From contig NC_015435.1 in assembly GCF_000204925.1 (NCBI RefSeq), forward strand, positions 1,071,160 to 1,135,159: a DNA stretch of 64,000 nucleotides. The letters are read 5' to 3'. The notes beneath the pieces are model-generated. The model saw only the letters and a program-made list of their open reading frames with translations, ran no database searches and was not told where the DNA came from. This DNA is from Metallosphaera cuprina Ar-4. GTDB taxonomy: Archaea > Thermoproteota > Thermoprotei_A > Sulfolobales > Sulfolobaceae. The first letter of the stretch is position 1, and each line of letters begins with the position of its first letter. Position numbers and translations under genes: made by a program. Below, piece after piece: positions 9,524-17,789 of this stretch.

Positions 9524-10158
9524 TGAGAGGGCACATCATAGCTATGGAGGGAATAGACGGGTCGGGTAAGTCCAGTCAAGCTAAGCTGCTGAAGGATTGG
9601 TTAGAGAACAAAGTTGACACCTACTTGACTGAGTGGAACTCAAGCGATTGGATTCATGAGGTGATCAAGGAGGCGAAGAAGAAGAACTTGCTGACTCCAC
9701 TAACCTTTAGCCTAATCCACGCGACGGATTTCGCTGACAGGTATGAGAGATTGATCCTACCTATGTACAGGATAGGGTTCACGGTAGTCTCAGACAGGTA
9801 CTTCTACACAGCCTTCGCCAGGGATTCGGTCCGAGGTGTTAATATAAATTGGGTGAGACAGCTCTACTCTTACGCCATGAAACCTGACGTGACCTTCTTC
9901 ATTAGGGTCACCCCTGAAGTTGCCTTAGCTAGGCTCAGGGAAAACAAGAGGGGTATAAAACCGCAGGAGGCTGGAAGTGACGTATTTCCAGATCTCGATC
10001 CAGAGGAGGGCTTTCTAAAGTATCAAGGGTTGGTCCTCGAGATGTACGATAAGATGGCGAGCGAGGAGGGCTTCGTCATAATTGATGGAAACAAGTCCCC
10101 TAGGGAGATCCAAATCGAGATTAGAAGAAAGGTAGGTGAGATAATTTGGAAGGAATGA
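9523..10158 (+). CDS. tmk: Thymidylate kinase-like P-loop kinase, intact
   Basis: A 211-residue kinase of the dTMP kinase family. The P-loop reads [14 protein letters not shown] (residues 8-21) and the family DR motif is intact in [12 protein letters not shown] lid region with [14 protein letters not shown] follows. dTMP kinase makes dTDP for DNA synthesis. However, it lies inside a Ppx/CHAD operon and its fold is shared with PPK2-type polyphosphate kinases, so polyphosphate may be a substrate. It overlaps ppx by 1 nt and the degenerate paralogue by 4 nt (ATGA). The kinase fold is certain; the natural acceptor is not. Confidence 0.75.
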   Translation: MRGHIIAMEGIDGSGKSSQAKLLKDWLENKVDTYLTEWNSSDWIHEVIKEAKKKNLLTPLTFSLIHATDFADRYERLILPMYRIGFTVVSDRYFYTAFARDSVRGVNINWVRQLYSYAMKPDVTFFIRVTPEVALARLRENKRGIKPQEAGSDVFPDLDPEEGFLKYQGLVLEMYDKMASEEGFVIIDGNKSPREIQIEIRRKVGEIIWKE

Positions 10159-10775
10159 TAATAGCCTTGGAGGGGGCGGAGGGGTCAGGTAGGACCTTTC
10201 ACGTCAATTCGCTCAAGTCCTTCCTAGAGGAGGAGGGATACGGCGTGATCACCTTTGGTTTAGGGTTGTCAAAGCTTATGGGAGAACCTATAGCCAGGAA
10301 AAAGAGGGACATAGTTTTCCAGAGGAGAACCCTCTTCTTAGCCTACGTCACGGACTTAGCAGATCAGGTGGAGAACGTAGTGAAACCCTCTTTAAAGGCA
10401 GGTTTCGTAGCCATAGCTGATGGATACGTTTCGACCTTGATGGCTTGGGGGATGACCAGGGGATTGGAGCCGTCCTGGATGAAAGAGGTGTTGAACGCGT
10501 TACCTAAGTCCAACCTCAGCCTAGGCCTCGTCTCCTCACCTGATGAGATAATGAGGAGGATTTTGAGGAAGAAGGGAACTTTAGATCCATTCAGTTCTGG
10601 GATAGACGTCTGCATAAACGGTGAGCTTTTCTCTTCATATAGGCAATACCTAGAGAACTTTCAAACTAACTTGATCGAAGTGATGAAGGACGGAACGATC
10701 GTAGATACGGGAAGAAGCTTCGAGGTGGTTAAAGATGAGATCGCTAAGATCGTTGGGGGAAGACTTGAGACCTGA
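10155..10775 (+). CDS. Degenerate thymidylate kinase paralogue
   Basis: A 206-residue dTMP-kinase homologue with a damaged active site. The P-loop is [14 protein letters not shown]: the invariant lysine of GxxGxGK[ST] is arginine. The DR motif that binds substrate is ADGYVST instead of SDRY. The overall layout still follows the intact paralogue directly upstream, so it arose by tandem duplication and divergence. It may be a non-catalytic partner or regulator of the upstream kinase, or act on something else. The ATG at 10155 (ATGA overlap with the upstream stop) is preferred over the TTG at 10146. It overlaps the CHAD gene by 41 nt. Confidence 0.75.
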   Translation: MIIALEGAEGSGRTFHVNSLKSFLEEEGYGVITFGLGLSKLMGEPIARKKRDIVFQRRTLFLAYVTDLADQVENVVKPSLKAGFVAIADGYVSTLMAWGMTRGLEPSWMKEVLNALPKSNLSLGLVSSPDEIMRRILRKKGTLDPFSSGIDVCINGELFSSYRQYLENFQTNLIEVMKDGTIVDTGRSFEVVKDEIAKIVGGRLET

Positions 10776-11382
10776 AGATTACGCGAACGAGCATCTACGC
10801 TCCTTCAAGGGGGAGTTTAAATTCGATGAGAGATCGGTTCATGACGCTAGAGTTGATTTGAGGAAGTATTACGTTATAGTTGAGGTGACCTACCCGCTTC
10901 ACAGGAGATATGAGCTAATTAGCCTGGGGAAGAGAATCTTAAGGAGGTTAGGGGTGGTTAGAGACTACGACGTCCACGGATGTCCCAAAATAGAAAGGGA
11001 CTCAATGCTTGGGTACGTAAGCTCAAAGGCTGATAACCTAGGCGAATTGCCTAAACTCTACGGCTCTAGGTTCGTCGTCATGGAAAACTTGGTTGGAGCG
11101 TACAAGTCTCTTGCGTCCCTCAACGACTTCCATTCTGTTAGGAAGGCCTTAAGGAGGGCGAGAGTAATGGCCGACAGTTTGGGCTTTGATACCTCAACCT
11201 TAAAGGAGATAGTAACGAAGATGGGCGATGAGAGGGATAGAATTGGAAAGGAGATATGCGAAGGGAGAACGCCTAGGTTTGAGTTAAACCTCAGTCAAGT
11301 TAAAACAGAAGGGGTGAACGCGTTAAGGGAAATTTTACTGTCAGATCATGAATTCAAACACGTAAGGAGACTAATCAGCTAG
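10735..11382 (+). CDS. CHAD domain protein (polyphosphate-binding fold)
   Basis: A 215-residue alpha-helical protein of the CHAD family. The diagnostic first half is visible: SVHDARVDLRKYYVIVE (residues 34-50) and LGKRILRRLGVVRDYDVHG (about 64-82), matching the conserved His/Arg/Lys pattern vHdaRvalRrlr...lk.lgraRDldv. CHAD proteins bind inorganic polyphosphate with this basic surface. It overlaps the degenerate kinase gene by 41 nt and ends the SixA-Ppx-kinase operon, which supports a shared polyphosphate role. Assignment comes from motif reading; the sequence is otherwise divergent. Confidence 0.72.
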   Translation: MRSLRSLGEDLRPEDYANEHLRSFKGEFKFDERSVHDARVDLRKYYVIVEVTYPLHRRYELISLGKRILRRLGVVRDYDVHGCPKIERDSMLGYVSSKADNLGELPKLYGSRFVVMENLVGAYKSLASLNDFHSVRKALRRARVMADSLGFDTSTLKEIVTKMGDERDRIGKEICEGRTPRFELNLSQVKTEGVNALREILLSDHEFKHVRRLIS

Positions 11383-11386
11383 TTAG

Positions 11387-12199
11387 TCAGCTCCCGTGAT
11401 CCTCCGTTATCTCCTTCCTTATCTTTTCGTCAATAACCTTGCCCAACTCTGAGGCTCTCCTCGTTGAGCTCTCTATAGTTTCGATAAGCGCAGCCTTAAC
11501 TCCCCTCTCCTCGATAACCTTTAAACCCCTTATTGTTGTCCCCGCTGGGGTAGTTACGTTATCCCTCACTTCTATTGGATGCCCTTTGTGATGCCTGAGA
11601 TTCTCAGCTGTCCCCCTTAGCATGTCTAACACCGCACTATAGGCTATCTCTCTAGGCATTCCAGAGGCGACCGCCCCAAGAACTAAACCGTCCACGATCT
11701 CGGAAACGAAAGCGGGTCCGCTCCCGATCAGGGCCGTCCACACGTCCATTAGGTCCTCGGTTACCCAGTAGTTCGTTCCTAGGTTCTTGAACAAGGTGTC
11801 GACCACATCCCTCCCCTCTTCACCTCCCGTTAAGGCTGTAGTTGACATGTTGACCCTTGCGTTGACGTTGGGCATGGCTCTGAAGAGGTTAGCGTCTTTT
11901 ATCACCTTGGCTAAGGTTTCGATCCTTACTCCGGCCATAACTGACACCACAGTTTTACCCTTCCATAACTCACTCGGGATTTGCCTTATCAGGTCTGAGA
12001 AGTGTTGAGGCTTGACGCTTATCACGACCAGCTCAGCGCACTTCACTGCCTTAAGGTTATCAGACGTCGGTTCGGCCCCAACGGATCTTACCCTTTCCAA
12101 GGTCCTCTCCGATCTTCCCGTACCTATAACTTGAAAACCCATAGATACGCTAGATCTGATTATTAGCGAACCTATGGTTCCAGCCCCTAAAACTGCCAT
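11387..12199 (-). CDS. proC: Pyrroline-5-carboxylate reductase
   Basis: NAD(P)H-dependent reduction of pyrroline-5-carboxylate to proline, the last step of proline synthesis. The Rossmann motif [12 protein letters not shown] opens the protein, [10 protein letters not shown] follows, and the C-terminal signature [20 protein letters not shown] is complete. About 270 residues, normal for the family. A TATA-like ACATATAC (minus strand, near 12226-12233) sits about 28 nt from the ATG at 12199, so this ATG (or the GTG at 12205) is preferred to the TTG at 12217. Convergent with the CHAD gene, with 4 nt between them. Confidence 0.92.
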   Translation of the reverse strand: MAVLGAGTIGSLIIRSSVSMGFQVIGTGRSERTLERVRSVGAEPTSDNLKAVKCAELVVISVKPQHFSDLIRQIPSELWKGKTVVSVMAGVRIETLAKVIKDANLFRAMPNVNARVNMSTTALTGGEEGRDVVDTLFKNLGTNYWVTEDLMDVWTALIGSGPAFVSEIVDGLVLGAVASGMPREIAYSAVLDMLRGTAENLRHHKGHPIEVRDNVTTPAGTTIRGLKVIEERGVKAALIETIESSTRRASELGKVIDEKIRKEITEDHGS

Positions 12200-12348
12200 C
12201 TTCACCGAACCCACCAATCTGTATATGTCAAGCTCTCCTTATACGCGTTAGCTTTGATCTACGAGAGGGTGTCACGAGTTCAAGTCTTTTAAACCCTGAT
12301 GTGATGAGGTTCATCGCTTTTTATCCTTCCCAAGCTAAGTTTACTCTC

Positions 12349-12765
12349 ATGAACAAGGACGTAGGCAGAAACGCTGAGAGAGAGTTGGTGTCCATTTTCA
12401 GAAAGAACGGCTATAACGCTGTGAGGATCCCAACTTCTAACTCCTCTCCTAATCCCTTACCTGACGTTTTTGCGACTAAGGGTAACGTACTAATAGCCGT
12501 TGAGGTCAAAAGCACCTGGAACAACAAGGTGAAGGTCAGTTCCCTTCAGGTGGAGAAGTTACTTAACTTTCTTGCCATGTTCCCAATGAGAGGTTTTTCA
12601 ATAATTGCGGTGAAGTTCAAGGGGGAGAGAGAGTGGAGATACGTTACGGTTGATAAGGCCGAAGAAGTTGTCGTGACAGTCCTCAATAGCAGATCTCTTG
12701 AGGAGATCCTAGATGTCTCCAAGTTCTCTAACAAAAGCGAAGGCTCTCTAGTTTCTGAGATCTGA
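12349..12765 (+). CDS. hje: Holliday junction endonuclease Hje
   Basis: A 138-residue archaeal resolvase that cuts four-way DNA junctions. The nuclease-fold residues are visible: NAERELV near the N-terminus (E of motif I), [17 protein letters not shown] (Ser and catalytic Asp) and [10 protein letters not shown] (E-x-K). The sequence is much closer to the Hje (SSO1176-type) than to the Hjc branch in [18 protein letters not shown] and SSPNPLPD. The ATG at 12349 is chosen because it gives the family N-terminus; the upstream GTG at 12301 would add 16 unrelated residues. TATA-like CTTTTAAAC lies near 12284-12292, implying a short leader. Confidence 0.88.
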   Translation: MNKDVGRNAERELVSIFRKNGYNAVRIPTSNSSPNPLPDVFATKGNVLIAVEVKSTWNNKVKVSSLQVEKLLNFLAMFPMRGFSIIAVKFKGEREWRYVTVDKAEEVVVTVLNSRSLEEILDVSKFSNKSEGSLVSEI

Positions 12766-12806
12766 AACGTCAGGTAGAGTTGTAAACGGATGCCTTTCCA
12801 TCAAAT

Positions 12807-13175
12807 TCAAGACAACTCCGCCCTCTTTTGTATAGAATACAACAAGTCTGACAAAGTGAGCGCGCCTAAGATTTTATTCCTTTTAGTTAGAACGAGACAA
12901 TCCAGCTTATTCTTAAGTAGCAGCGACAGCAAGTATAAACTGTCTTCATCACCGGTAACGGTAATGACATTTTCATTAATAAATTGGCTAACCGGTTCTT
13001 CGGGTCGCTCGATCTTTTCAAGTCTCTCCTTAGACACTGTACCCAAAACTTTCCCATCGCTCACTATTGCGATACTAATAGAGTTCTCAGTCATCGTCTT
13101 AAGCAAGTCTGAAACCTTAGTGTCAGGTCCCGTAATTAAGACCTTGCTAACCTTGAGGTTATTTATTAGTTTCAT
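12807..13175 (-). CDS. CBS-domain pair protein
   Basis: A stand-alone Bateman module of about 122 residues with two CBS motifs: KVSDLLKTMTENSISIAIVS, then VLGTVSKERLEK, and a second weaker one ending ILGALTLSDLLYSI. Such modules bind adenine nucleotides and regulate partner proteins. The start at 13175 (MKLINNLKVSKVLITG) is chosen because the 26 codons upstream are basic, non-CBS sequence. Convergent with hje. One of three CBS proteins in the window. Ligand and partner unknown. Confidence 0.78.
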   Translation of the reverse strand: MKLINNLKVSKVLITGPDTKVSDLLKTMTENSISIAIVSDGKVLGTVSKERLEKIERPEEPVSQFINENVITVTGDEDSLYLLSLLLKNKLDCLVLTKRNKILGALTLSDLLYSIQKRAELS

Positions 13176-13337
13176 AATGATATACCGTCGTTGAGTACTA
13201 AAGCTATTTCGCTCTTTTTCTCCATTAAAACTAAACTTGGTTGTAAAGCACAACGAGTTGGTTATTTAAATATCATTTTATTAAATTGATGATAGAAAAG
13301 CTTATATAGAATAACATGACAGATTCATATTCTAAAC

Positions 13338-14492
13338 TCATGTTTCTTTATCCTTTTGAACGTTATAAGCATTTCTTACTAGTTTTTGTAAAGCTAGGAG
13401 AGCGACCAAACCTAAGACGCAACCTACGTTAACTCCTATGATGGAAGCGAGGAAACTCTTCGTGAGGAAGAGGATAGAACCTACAAATGTAGGAACTATC
13501 ATCGTCCCTAACTGTGATATCGAGTTAGCGTAACCTATTGACGTGGCGGCGCTAGAGCTCCCTGCTATCTTCATTATGAGAGAATCGGTGGGCGGCCTAT
13601 AGGCGAAAGAGAAGACTCCTAAAAGCGCCGCATCAACTAACGCTATGTTCTCAGGCAAAAAGGTTAACGTAAGACTAAAGATTATGAAGGCGAGCAAACT
13701 TATTAAAATAACTTTCATGTCATTAAGTTTGTTCACGGCTTTCTCCACGCTGATAATGCCTATGAGCTGACCCAATCCGAAAAGTCCTAAGAATATCGTA
13801 GATACGTACGTTGGGAACCCTCTGTAAATCACGAGCAGATAGAATATCCAGGTCGTTGTACCCCAAGTGGCCCAGAGCTCTCCAAACCTAAGTAAGGTGG
13901 CCAGAAATATCTCCCTTTTAAATAAAACGCTAACGGACCTCCTCATTTTACTTGGTGATGTGACAACATTGGAGGTTAAAGTGGTCAGTGCGAACGAGAG
14001 GAACGTAACTGACATGACCAGGAAGAAGAACCTCCAGAAGTTGATAAGGAGCCCAGTGAAGAGACTTATTGACATTATTGTAATGGGTGAAGCGCTCTCT
14101 AGGAGAGCGACGTAAAAGGTAAGCCTTGGGCCACCATGAAGAACTGAAACTATCTTCATAGCTGAAGGGAATATCGATGACGCAACTATACCTTCAATTA
14201 GGTACGTAATGAGTAAGGTTACGTAACTCGTGAAGAAGAAAAGGAAGAGGTTTAATCCAGCCAAAAACACGGACGAGACGAACATCGTCCTGATCGGGCC
14301 GAACCTATCTATGATTAACCCCCACGGAACGGAAGATATAACGTAACCTATGTAGAAAAAGGTAGCCACTAAACCCATCTGAACAGGGTTGAGGCCCAGC
14401 AGTTTAGATATAGGGTAGACTAACACTCCCCAGCTGAGCCTAATCGTTAGCTGAAGGTAGGTTCCGATCCATCCTACAAAATCTCCCCTCAC
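13338..14492 (-). CDS. MFS transporter
   Basis: A 384-residue carrier with about 12 membrane segments. The loop 2-3 motif appears as PWGLIIDRFGPIRTM, typical of MFS anion or drug carriers, and there is no sugar-porter signature. The start is a GTG at 14492. Upstream, AGGTTAA (14500-14506) and TTAACCT (14539-14545) form an inverted pair flanking the A/T-rich promoter, a possible operator. No neighbouring genes suggest the substrate. Confidence 0.8.
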   Translation of the reverse strand: MRGDFVGWIGTYLQLTIRLSWGVLVYPISKLLGLNPVQMGLVATFFYIGYVISSVPWGLIIDRFGPIRTMFVSSVFLAGLNLFLFFFTSYVTLLITYLIEGIVASSIFPSAMKIVSVLHGGPRLTFYVALLESASPITIMSISLFTGLLINFWRFFFLVMSVTFLSFALTTLTSNVVTSPSKMRRSVSVLFKREIFLATLLRFGELWATWGTTTWIFYLLVIYRGFPTYVSTIFLGLFGLGQLIGIISVEKAVNKLNDMKVILISLLAFIIFSLTLTFLPENIALVDAALLGVFSFAYRPPTDSLIMKIAGSSSAATSIGYANSISQLGTMIVPTFVGSILFLTKSFLASIIGVNVGCVLGLVALLALQKLVRNAYNVQKDKET

Positions 14493-14895
14493 GCTGATCA
14501 GGTTAAATCAATTAATAAAAAGTTTAATCATCAACCGATTAACCTAAATCATCAGCTGGATCTTTCTAGATTGAGTTGACGTGATGTCCCTTAATGGAAA
14601 GGGTGTCGCGCAAATCGAGCTCTCTACTTTCAACCAGCCTTACGTCATTTCGGTTGGTCCGACTACCTTTCGTTTTATAGTTAATTCCCTCGATTAAAAC
14701 CTGTTTCGCGCGTGATGTGCTTCAGCAACGTTCTTTGTTATCTTTTTGACGTCGCTTCATAACATTGACATAATTATTCATTTTATCGAGATAATAATAC
14801 TGAGCACATAAATATCTTGGATCCGAGAGATTCCCAGACTATCGCATTTAGATCTCTTTATCCCATAAACTCATTAGATTAACTTAAACAAACCC
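14493..14895. other. Intergenic region between divergent genes
   Basis: No gene recognised. The left end holds the MFS promoter with the AGGTTAA/TTAACCT pair. At 14697-14706 the palindrome AAACCTGTTT repeats the core of the site at 1765-1779; with a 10-bp match this may be chance. Confidence 0.35.
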
Positions 14896-14903
14896 TTTTA
14901 AAC
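14896..14903 (+). promoter_or_regulatory. TATA box of second ParA-like gene
   Basis: TTTTAAAC is centred about 25 nt upstream of the ATG at 14924, consistent with a leaderless transcript. Confidence 0.55.
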
Positions 14904-14923
14904 TAGGATATTATGCGTTATCA

Positions 14924-15688
14924 ATGCGCATTTCGATAAGGAGCTCTAAAGGTGGTGTTGGGAAGTCTACAATAGCTATATCTCTCTCTAAGTTTCTAGC
15001 TGAGCAAGGGAACGACGTGTTACTCGTCGACAGAGACGTAATAGGTTATTCATCCTATTTGGCAGGTATCACGTCACCTGGTTTAGTTAAGGCCGTATTT
15101 GAGGGACAGGACGCCCACTCTATCAAGGAGATAAAGGTGGGTAAGGGGTCCATTACGGTTCTGAAGTACTTCGGAGATGGGCCAGAGTACGTACCTAACC
15201 TTGCTAAGATTCACGCGAATCGCGAACTAATAAGTTATTACTCGAAGGTCTACAGGGAATTAATAACTAGTAAGCCTTTCTCCTTTTTCGTAATTGACAA
15301 TCCGCCTCTCATAAGGGACTCCGACGAGATTTATCTATTTGAGCACAACGAGTTCAACTACGTTTACCCAAGAGTTAAACACAGCTACATCTTCGTATCA
15401 GACGGAATAGATGAGAACATAAAAAGTAACTTAGAGTACATGAGTCAGTTAAACGTTAAGGTGGATCAGAGACTAGCGTTCATTATAAACATGGTTAGAC
15501 CAGATGAGTTACAAAAATATCAAAACATTGTTACAAATATTATAAACAACCTAAATGTACGCATCGGAGGAGTAATACCTTTCGTTGAGAACATCTTTCA
15601 GTTCTCTGGAGAACTTAAGGATTTCCCGCTTCCTAAGCAGATGAGGGAACTCTACGTTAAGCTTGTCGGGATTACCTTAGAGATGTAG
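14924..15688 (+). CDS. ParA/MinD-like P-loop ATPase, copy 2
   Basis: A 254-residue SIMIBI ATPase, paralogue of the gene at 5989. Deviant Walker [13 protein letters not shown] lies at residues 7-18, the switch region reads LLVDRDVIGYSSYLAGI, and a hydrophobic strand FFVIDNPPLI provides the Walker B-like aspartate. The ATG at 14924 has a well-placed TATA box. Both copies keep Arg inside D-R-D, followed by IG and an aromatic, which suggests a separate subfamily. No cargo protein or ParB is adjacent. It may act in protein positioning or pole organisation rather than chromosome segregation. Confidence 0.78.
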   Translation: MRISIRSSKGGVGKSTIAISLSKFLAEQGNDVLLVDRDVIGYSSYLAGITSPGLVKAVFEGQDAHSIKEIKVGKGSITVLKYFGDGPEYVPNLAKIHANRELISYYSKVYRELITSKPFSFFVIDNPPLIRDSDEIYLFEHNEFNYVYPRVKHSYIFVSDGIDENIKSNLEYMSQLNVKVDQRLAFIINMVRPDELQKYQNIVTNIINNLNVRIGGVIPFVENIFQFSGELKDFPLPKQMRELYVKLVGITLEM

Positions 15689-16052
15689 GTCATCTCAAAA
15701 TCTAGATAGGCAGCAGAAGGCGTTCCTTACTGTCGGTGGTCAAATTACTCTGAGATCAAGAGCGCGATCCGCTCCTCTCTGAACACATTAGGCTAAATAC
15801 GTCTCGGCGAGTTCTCCCCTTCCACTCTTTAACGCCTCTGAACTCCAAGTCAACTGATAAGGGATCGTACAAGCCGTTAGCTAGCCTTCTTTAAAGAGAG
15901 GTGGAGAAGCACGATGAGGAGCGAAATTAAGTAGGGAGCTCCAGGACACTGTGTCCCTCCTTTAGAACGGACGATGAGCTCTGGACTCCTTCCTTTTAGG
16001 GGATGTCGCTTGAAGCCAAAGAGTCAAACGCGTTCAAACACAGGCCCTGAAC
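15689..16052. other. Intergenic region, about 360 bp
   Basis: I see no gene, RNA motif or repeat here. It separates two convergent genes. Confidence 0.4.
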
Positions 16053-17048
16053 TTACCTCTTAGCGAGTTCGAAGAAAGCCCTCCAGAAGGGATCCTCTAC
16101 AGGCTTCTCTATCCTCTTGTTACCTAGGAGGACTCCCTCTCCCTCCTCTACAACACCGACGACCTCTGCCTCTATACCGTTCCTTTCTAACTCAGACTTA
16201 ACTTCCTGCTTATCTGTCAAGATTATCATAGTACCCTCACTTATCGAAGTGAAGGGATCTATCCCTACAAGCTTAGTTACCTCATTAACTGCAGGGTTTA
16301 TGAATAGCCTATCCTCAAATAATCTCAACCTCTTCCCAGTAACCTCAGCCACTTCAACAAGAGCGTTCCAGAGACCTCCTTCAGTTGCGTCATGCATCAT
16401 GTGAACACCTATTTGACTAGCTATTAGGCCGTCCTTCCAACATGACATCTTCCAATAGATCTCCAACGCTTGTTTGAAGAGCTCTGGACTCATTCTAGTC
16501 TTGAAGAAGTCCGGATAGAGGTTAACTAGCAGACCTGTAGCCTCAATGGCGGGTCCCTTCGTAACTATAACTAGATCGCCCGGTTTCACCTTTTCTGGAC
16601 TGCCCAAGCTATCCTTCGATCCAATCCCCATCATTGTGAAACCTCCTAGCATAGGGTAGTCAACTCCCTCATATCTCCCAGTATGTCCCCCAACCACCAT
16701 CACGTTTATCTCAAGTAGAGCCTCGTGAATTCCTCTCCACATTTCCTTAAATTCCTCGTCCGTCATTGAAGGAGGGAGATTCAGGTCTAGCAGAGCGTAC
16801 CTAGGGGGGATGCCAGAGGTGATAACGTCACTTGCCAATATGTGTACAGCGAACCACGACGCCTTCCTCATTCCGAATTGAGGAACGATGAAGACCGGAT
16901 CAGTCTTCACCACAAGGACTTTATCGCCCAGGTCTATCGCACCTGTGTCTACGCCAGTCTGCGGAGGTATGATCACCTCCTCATGTCTTTTCCCAAGTTG
17001 AGGGTAGATGACCTCATCGAAAACTTTCCTGTTTATCTTTCCTAGCAT
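16053..17048 (-). CDS. HypE-like AIR-synthase-related protein
   Basis: A 331-residue protein of the PurM/HypE/ThiL/SelD superfamily, which uses ATP to activate oxygen or thio groups. [20 protein letters not shown] (about residues 32-51) is the ATP-binding beta-strand region, followed by [11 protein letters not shown] and [19 protein letters not shown] as in HypE. However, HypE ends with a reactive Pro-Arg-Ile-Cys tail, and this protein ends in FFELAKR with no C-terminal cysteine. No other hyp or hydrogenase genes are nearby. It is therefore probably not a hydrogenase maturation factor; the reaction is unknown. Confidence 0.75.
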   Translation of the reverse strand: MLGKINRKVFDEVIYPQLGKRHEEVIIPPQTGVDTGAIDLGDKVLVVKTDPVFIVPQFGMRKASWFAVHILASDVITSGIPPRYALLDLNLPPSMTDEEFKEMWRGIHEALLEINVMVVGGHTGRYEGVDYPMLGGFTMMGIGSKDSLGSPEKVKPGDLVIVTKGPAIEATGLLVNLYPDFFKTRMSPELFKQALEIYWKMSCWKDGLIASQIGVHMMHDATEGGLWNALVEVAEVTGKRLRLFEDRLFINPAVNEVTKLVGIDPFTSISEGTMIILTDKQEVKSELERNGIEAEVVGVVEEGEGVLLGNKRIEKPVEDPFWRAFFELAKR

Positions 17049-17094
17049 AGGAATCCTCTAGTTAAGTGAGCTTTAAGCTTTGGACAATTACCTT

Positions 17095-17625
17095 TCACGT
17101 GGGGAGAGGCAGGAACGAGACTGCTAAAACCATGAGTAAAACCGTAGCGCTCAACAGAACCATCCCTATGAGAGAGTACATTCTGAGTTTAGCTTCTACA
17201 ACTCTTATTTCGTCAAGGGAACTGGGGTTGGTCGACTTGTAAAGCTTGAAAAGCCTCTCGAAAAGAGTGGCGATCCTAACTCCCACTAAGAACCCCACTA
17301 ATCCAATAATTGCCCCGGAGAGAACGCTTGCACCCCAAGGTGTGGAGAACAGTACGGTGTAAACTAGAGAGGTTCCTCCGAGTTGATAGTACCCTATCAT
17401 GTAGTGTAGAAACTCACCGGCACCGAAAACCATAGTTAGCAAGCCTACAGCCTCAGCGAAACTTAGCACAGGAGGAAAGATCTCTTTGAATAGCTCATAG
17501 AGGGTTGAGCTCGATAGCTTGGCCAATCTGGGGGCGAAAACGGCACCGAATATCATGATGGCCCCGAAGTAGATCAGCGCGGAGAAGCCGTGAACGACGT
17601 TAAGTAATATTGAAATGGGAACCAA
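17095..17625 (-). CDS. Four-helix membrane protein, unknown function
   Basis: A 176-residue protein with four predicted membrane segments (about residues 7-29, 53-75, 93-116 and 150-172), short loops and few charged residues inside the helices. Histidines occur at positions compatible with haem or metal binding (H11 and H69 in FLHYMIGYY), but no family signature is evident to me. The start appears to be TTG at 17625, with no in-frame ATG nearby. It follows the divergent treZ promoter region. Real gene, since the membrane pattern and codon use are consistent; function unassigned. Confidence 0.6.
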   Translation of the reverse strand: MVPISILLNVVHGFSALIYFGAIMIFGAVFAPRLAKLSSSTLYELFKEIFPPVLSFAEAVGLLTMVFGAGEFLHYMIGYYQLGGTSLVYTVLFSTPWGASVLSGAIIGLVGFLVGVRIATLFERLFKLYKSTNPSSLDEIRVVEAKLRMYSLIGMVLLSATVLLMVLAVSFLPLPT

Positions 17626-17761
17626 CTCATCTCACCATCCAGCCTCACGAACTAACATGAAATTAAAATACATAGTTTATATTTAAAGTTTGTTTTAAAC
17701 GAATAAGATCTTTATAATTAAACTTTTCTATAATTGGTAGTTTTGTGAACATAGATAAGGA

Positions 17762-17769
17762 AAAATATA
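17762..17769 (+). promoter_or_regulatory. TATA box of the treZXY operon
   Basis: AAAATATA is centred about 25 nt upstream of the treZ ATG at 17790. Confidence 0.5.
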
Positions 17770-17789
17770 ACTAAATTAGAAACTAAAAT

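Noticed and set aside
12266-12292. GAGTTCAAGTC resembling a tRNA T loop before hje
   Set aside because: The flanking sequence does not pair; it lies in the hje promoter region.
12790-13194. Plus-strand open frame opposite the CBS gene
   Set aside because: Serine- and leucine-rich shadow of the CBS protein gene; no domain and no promoter.
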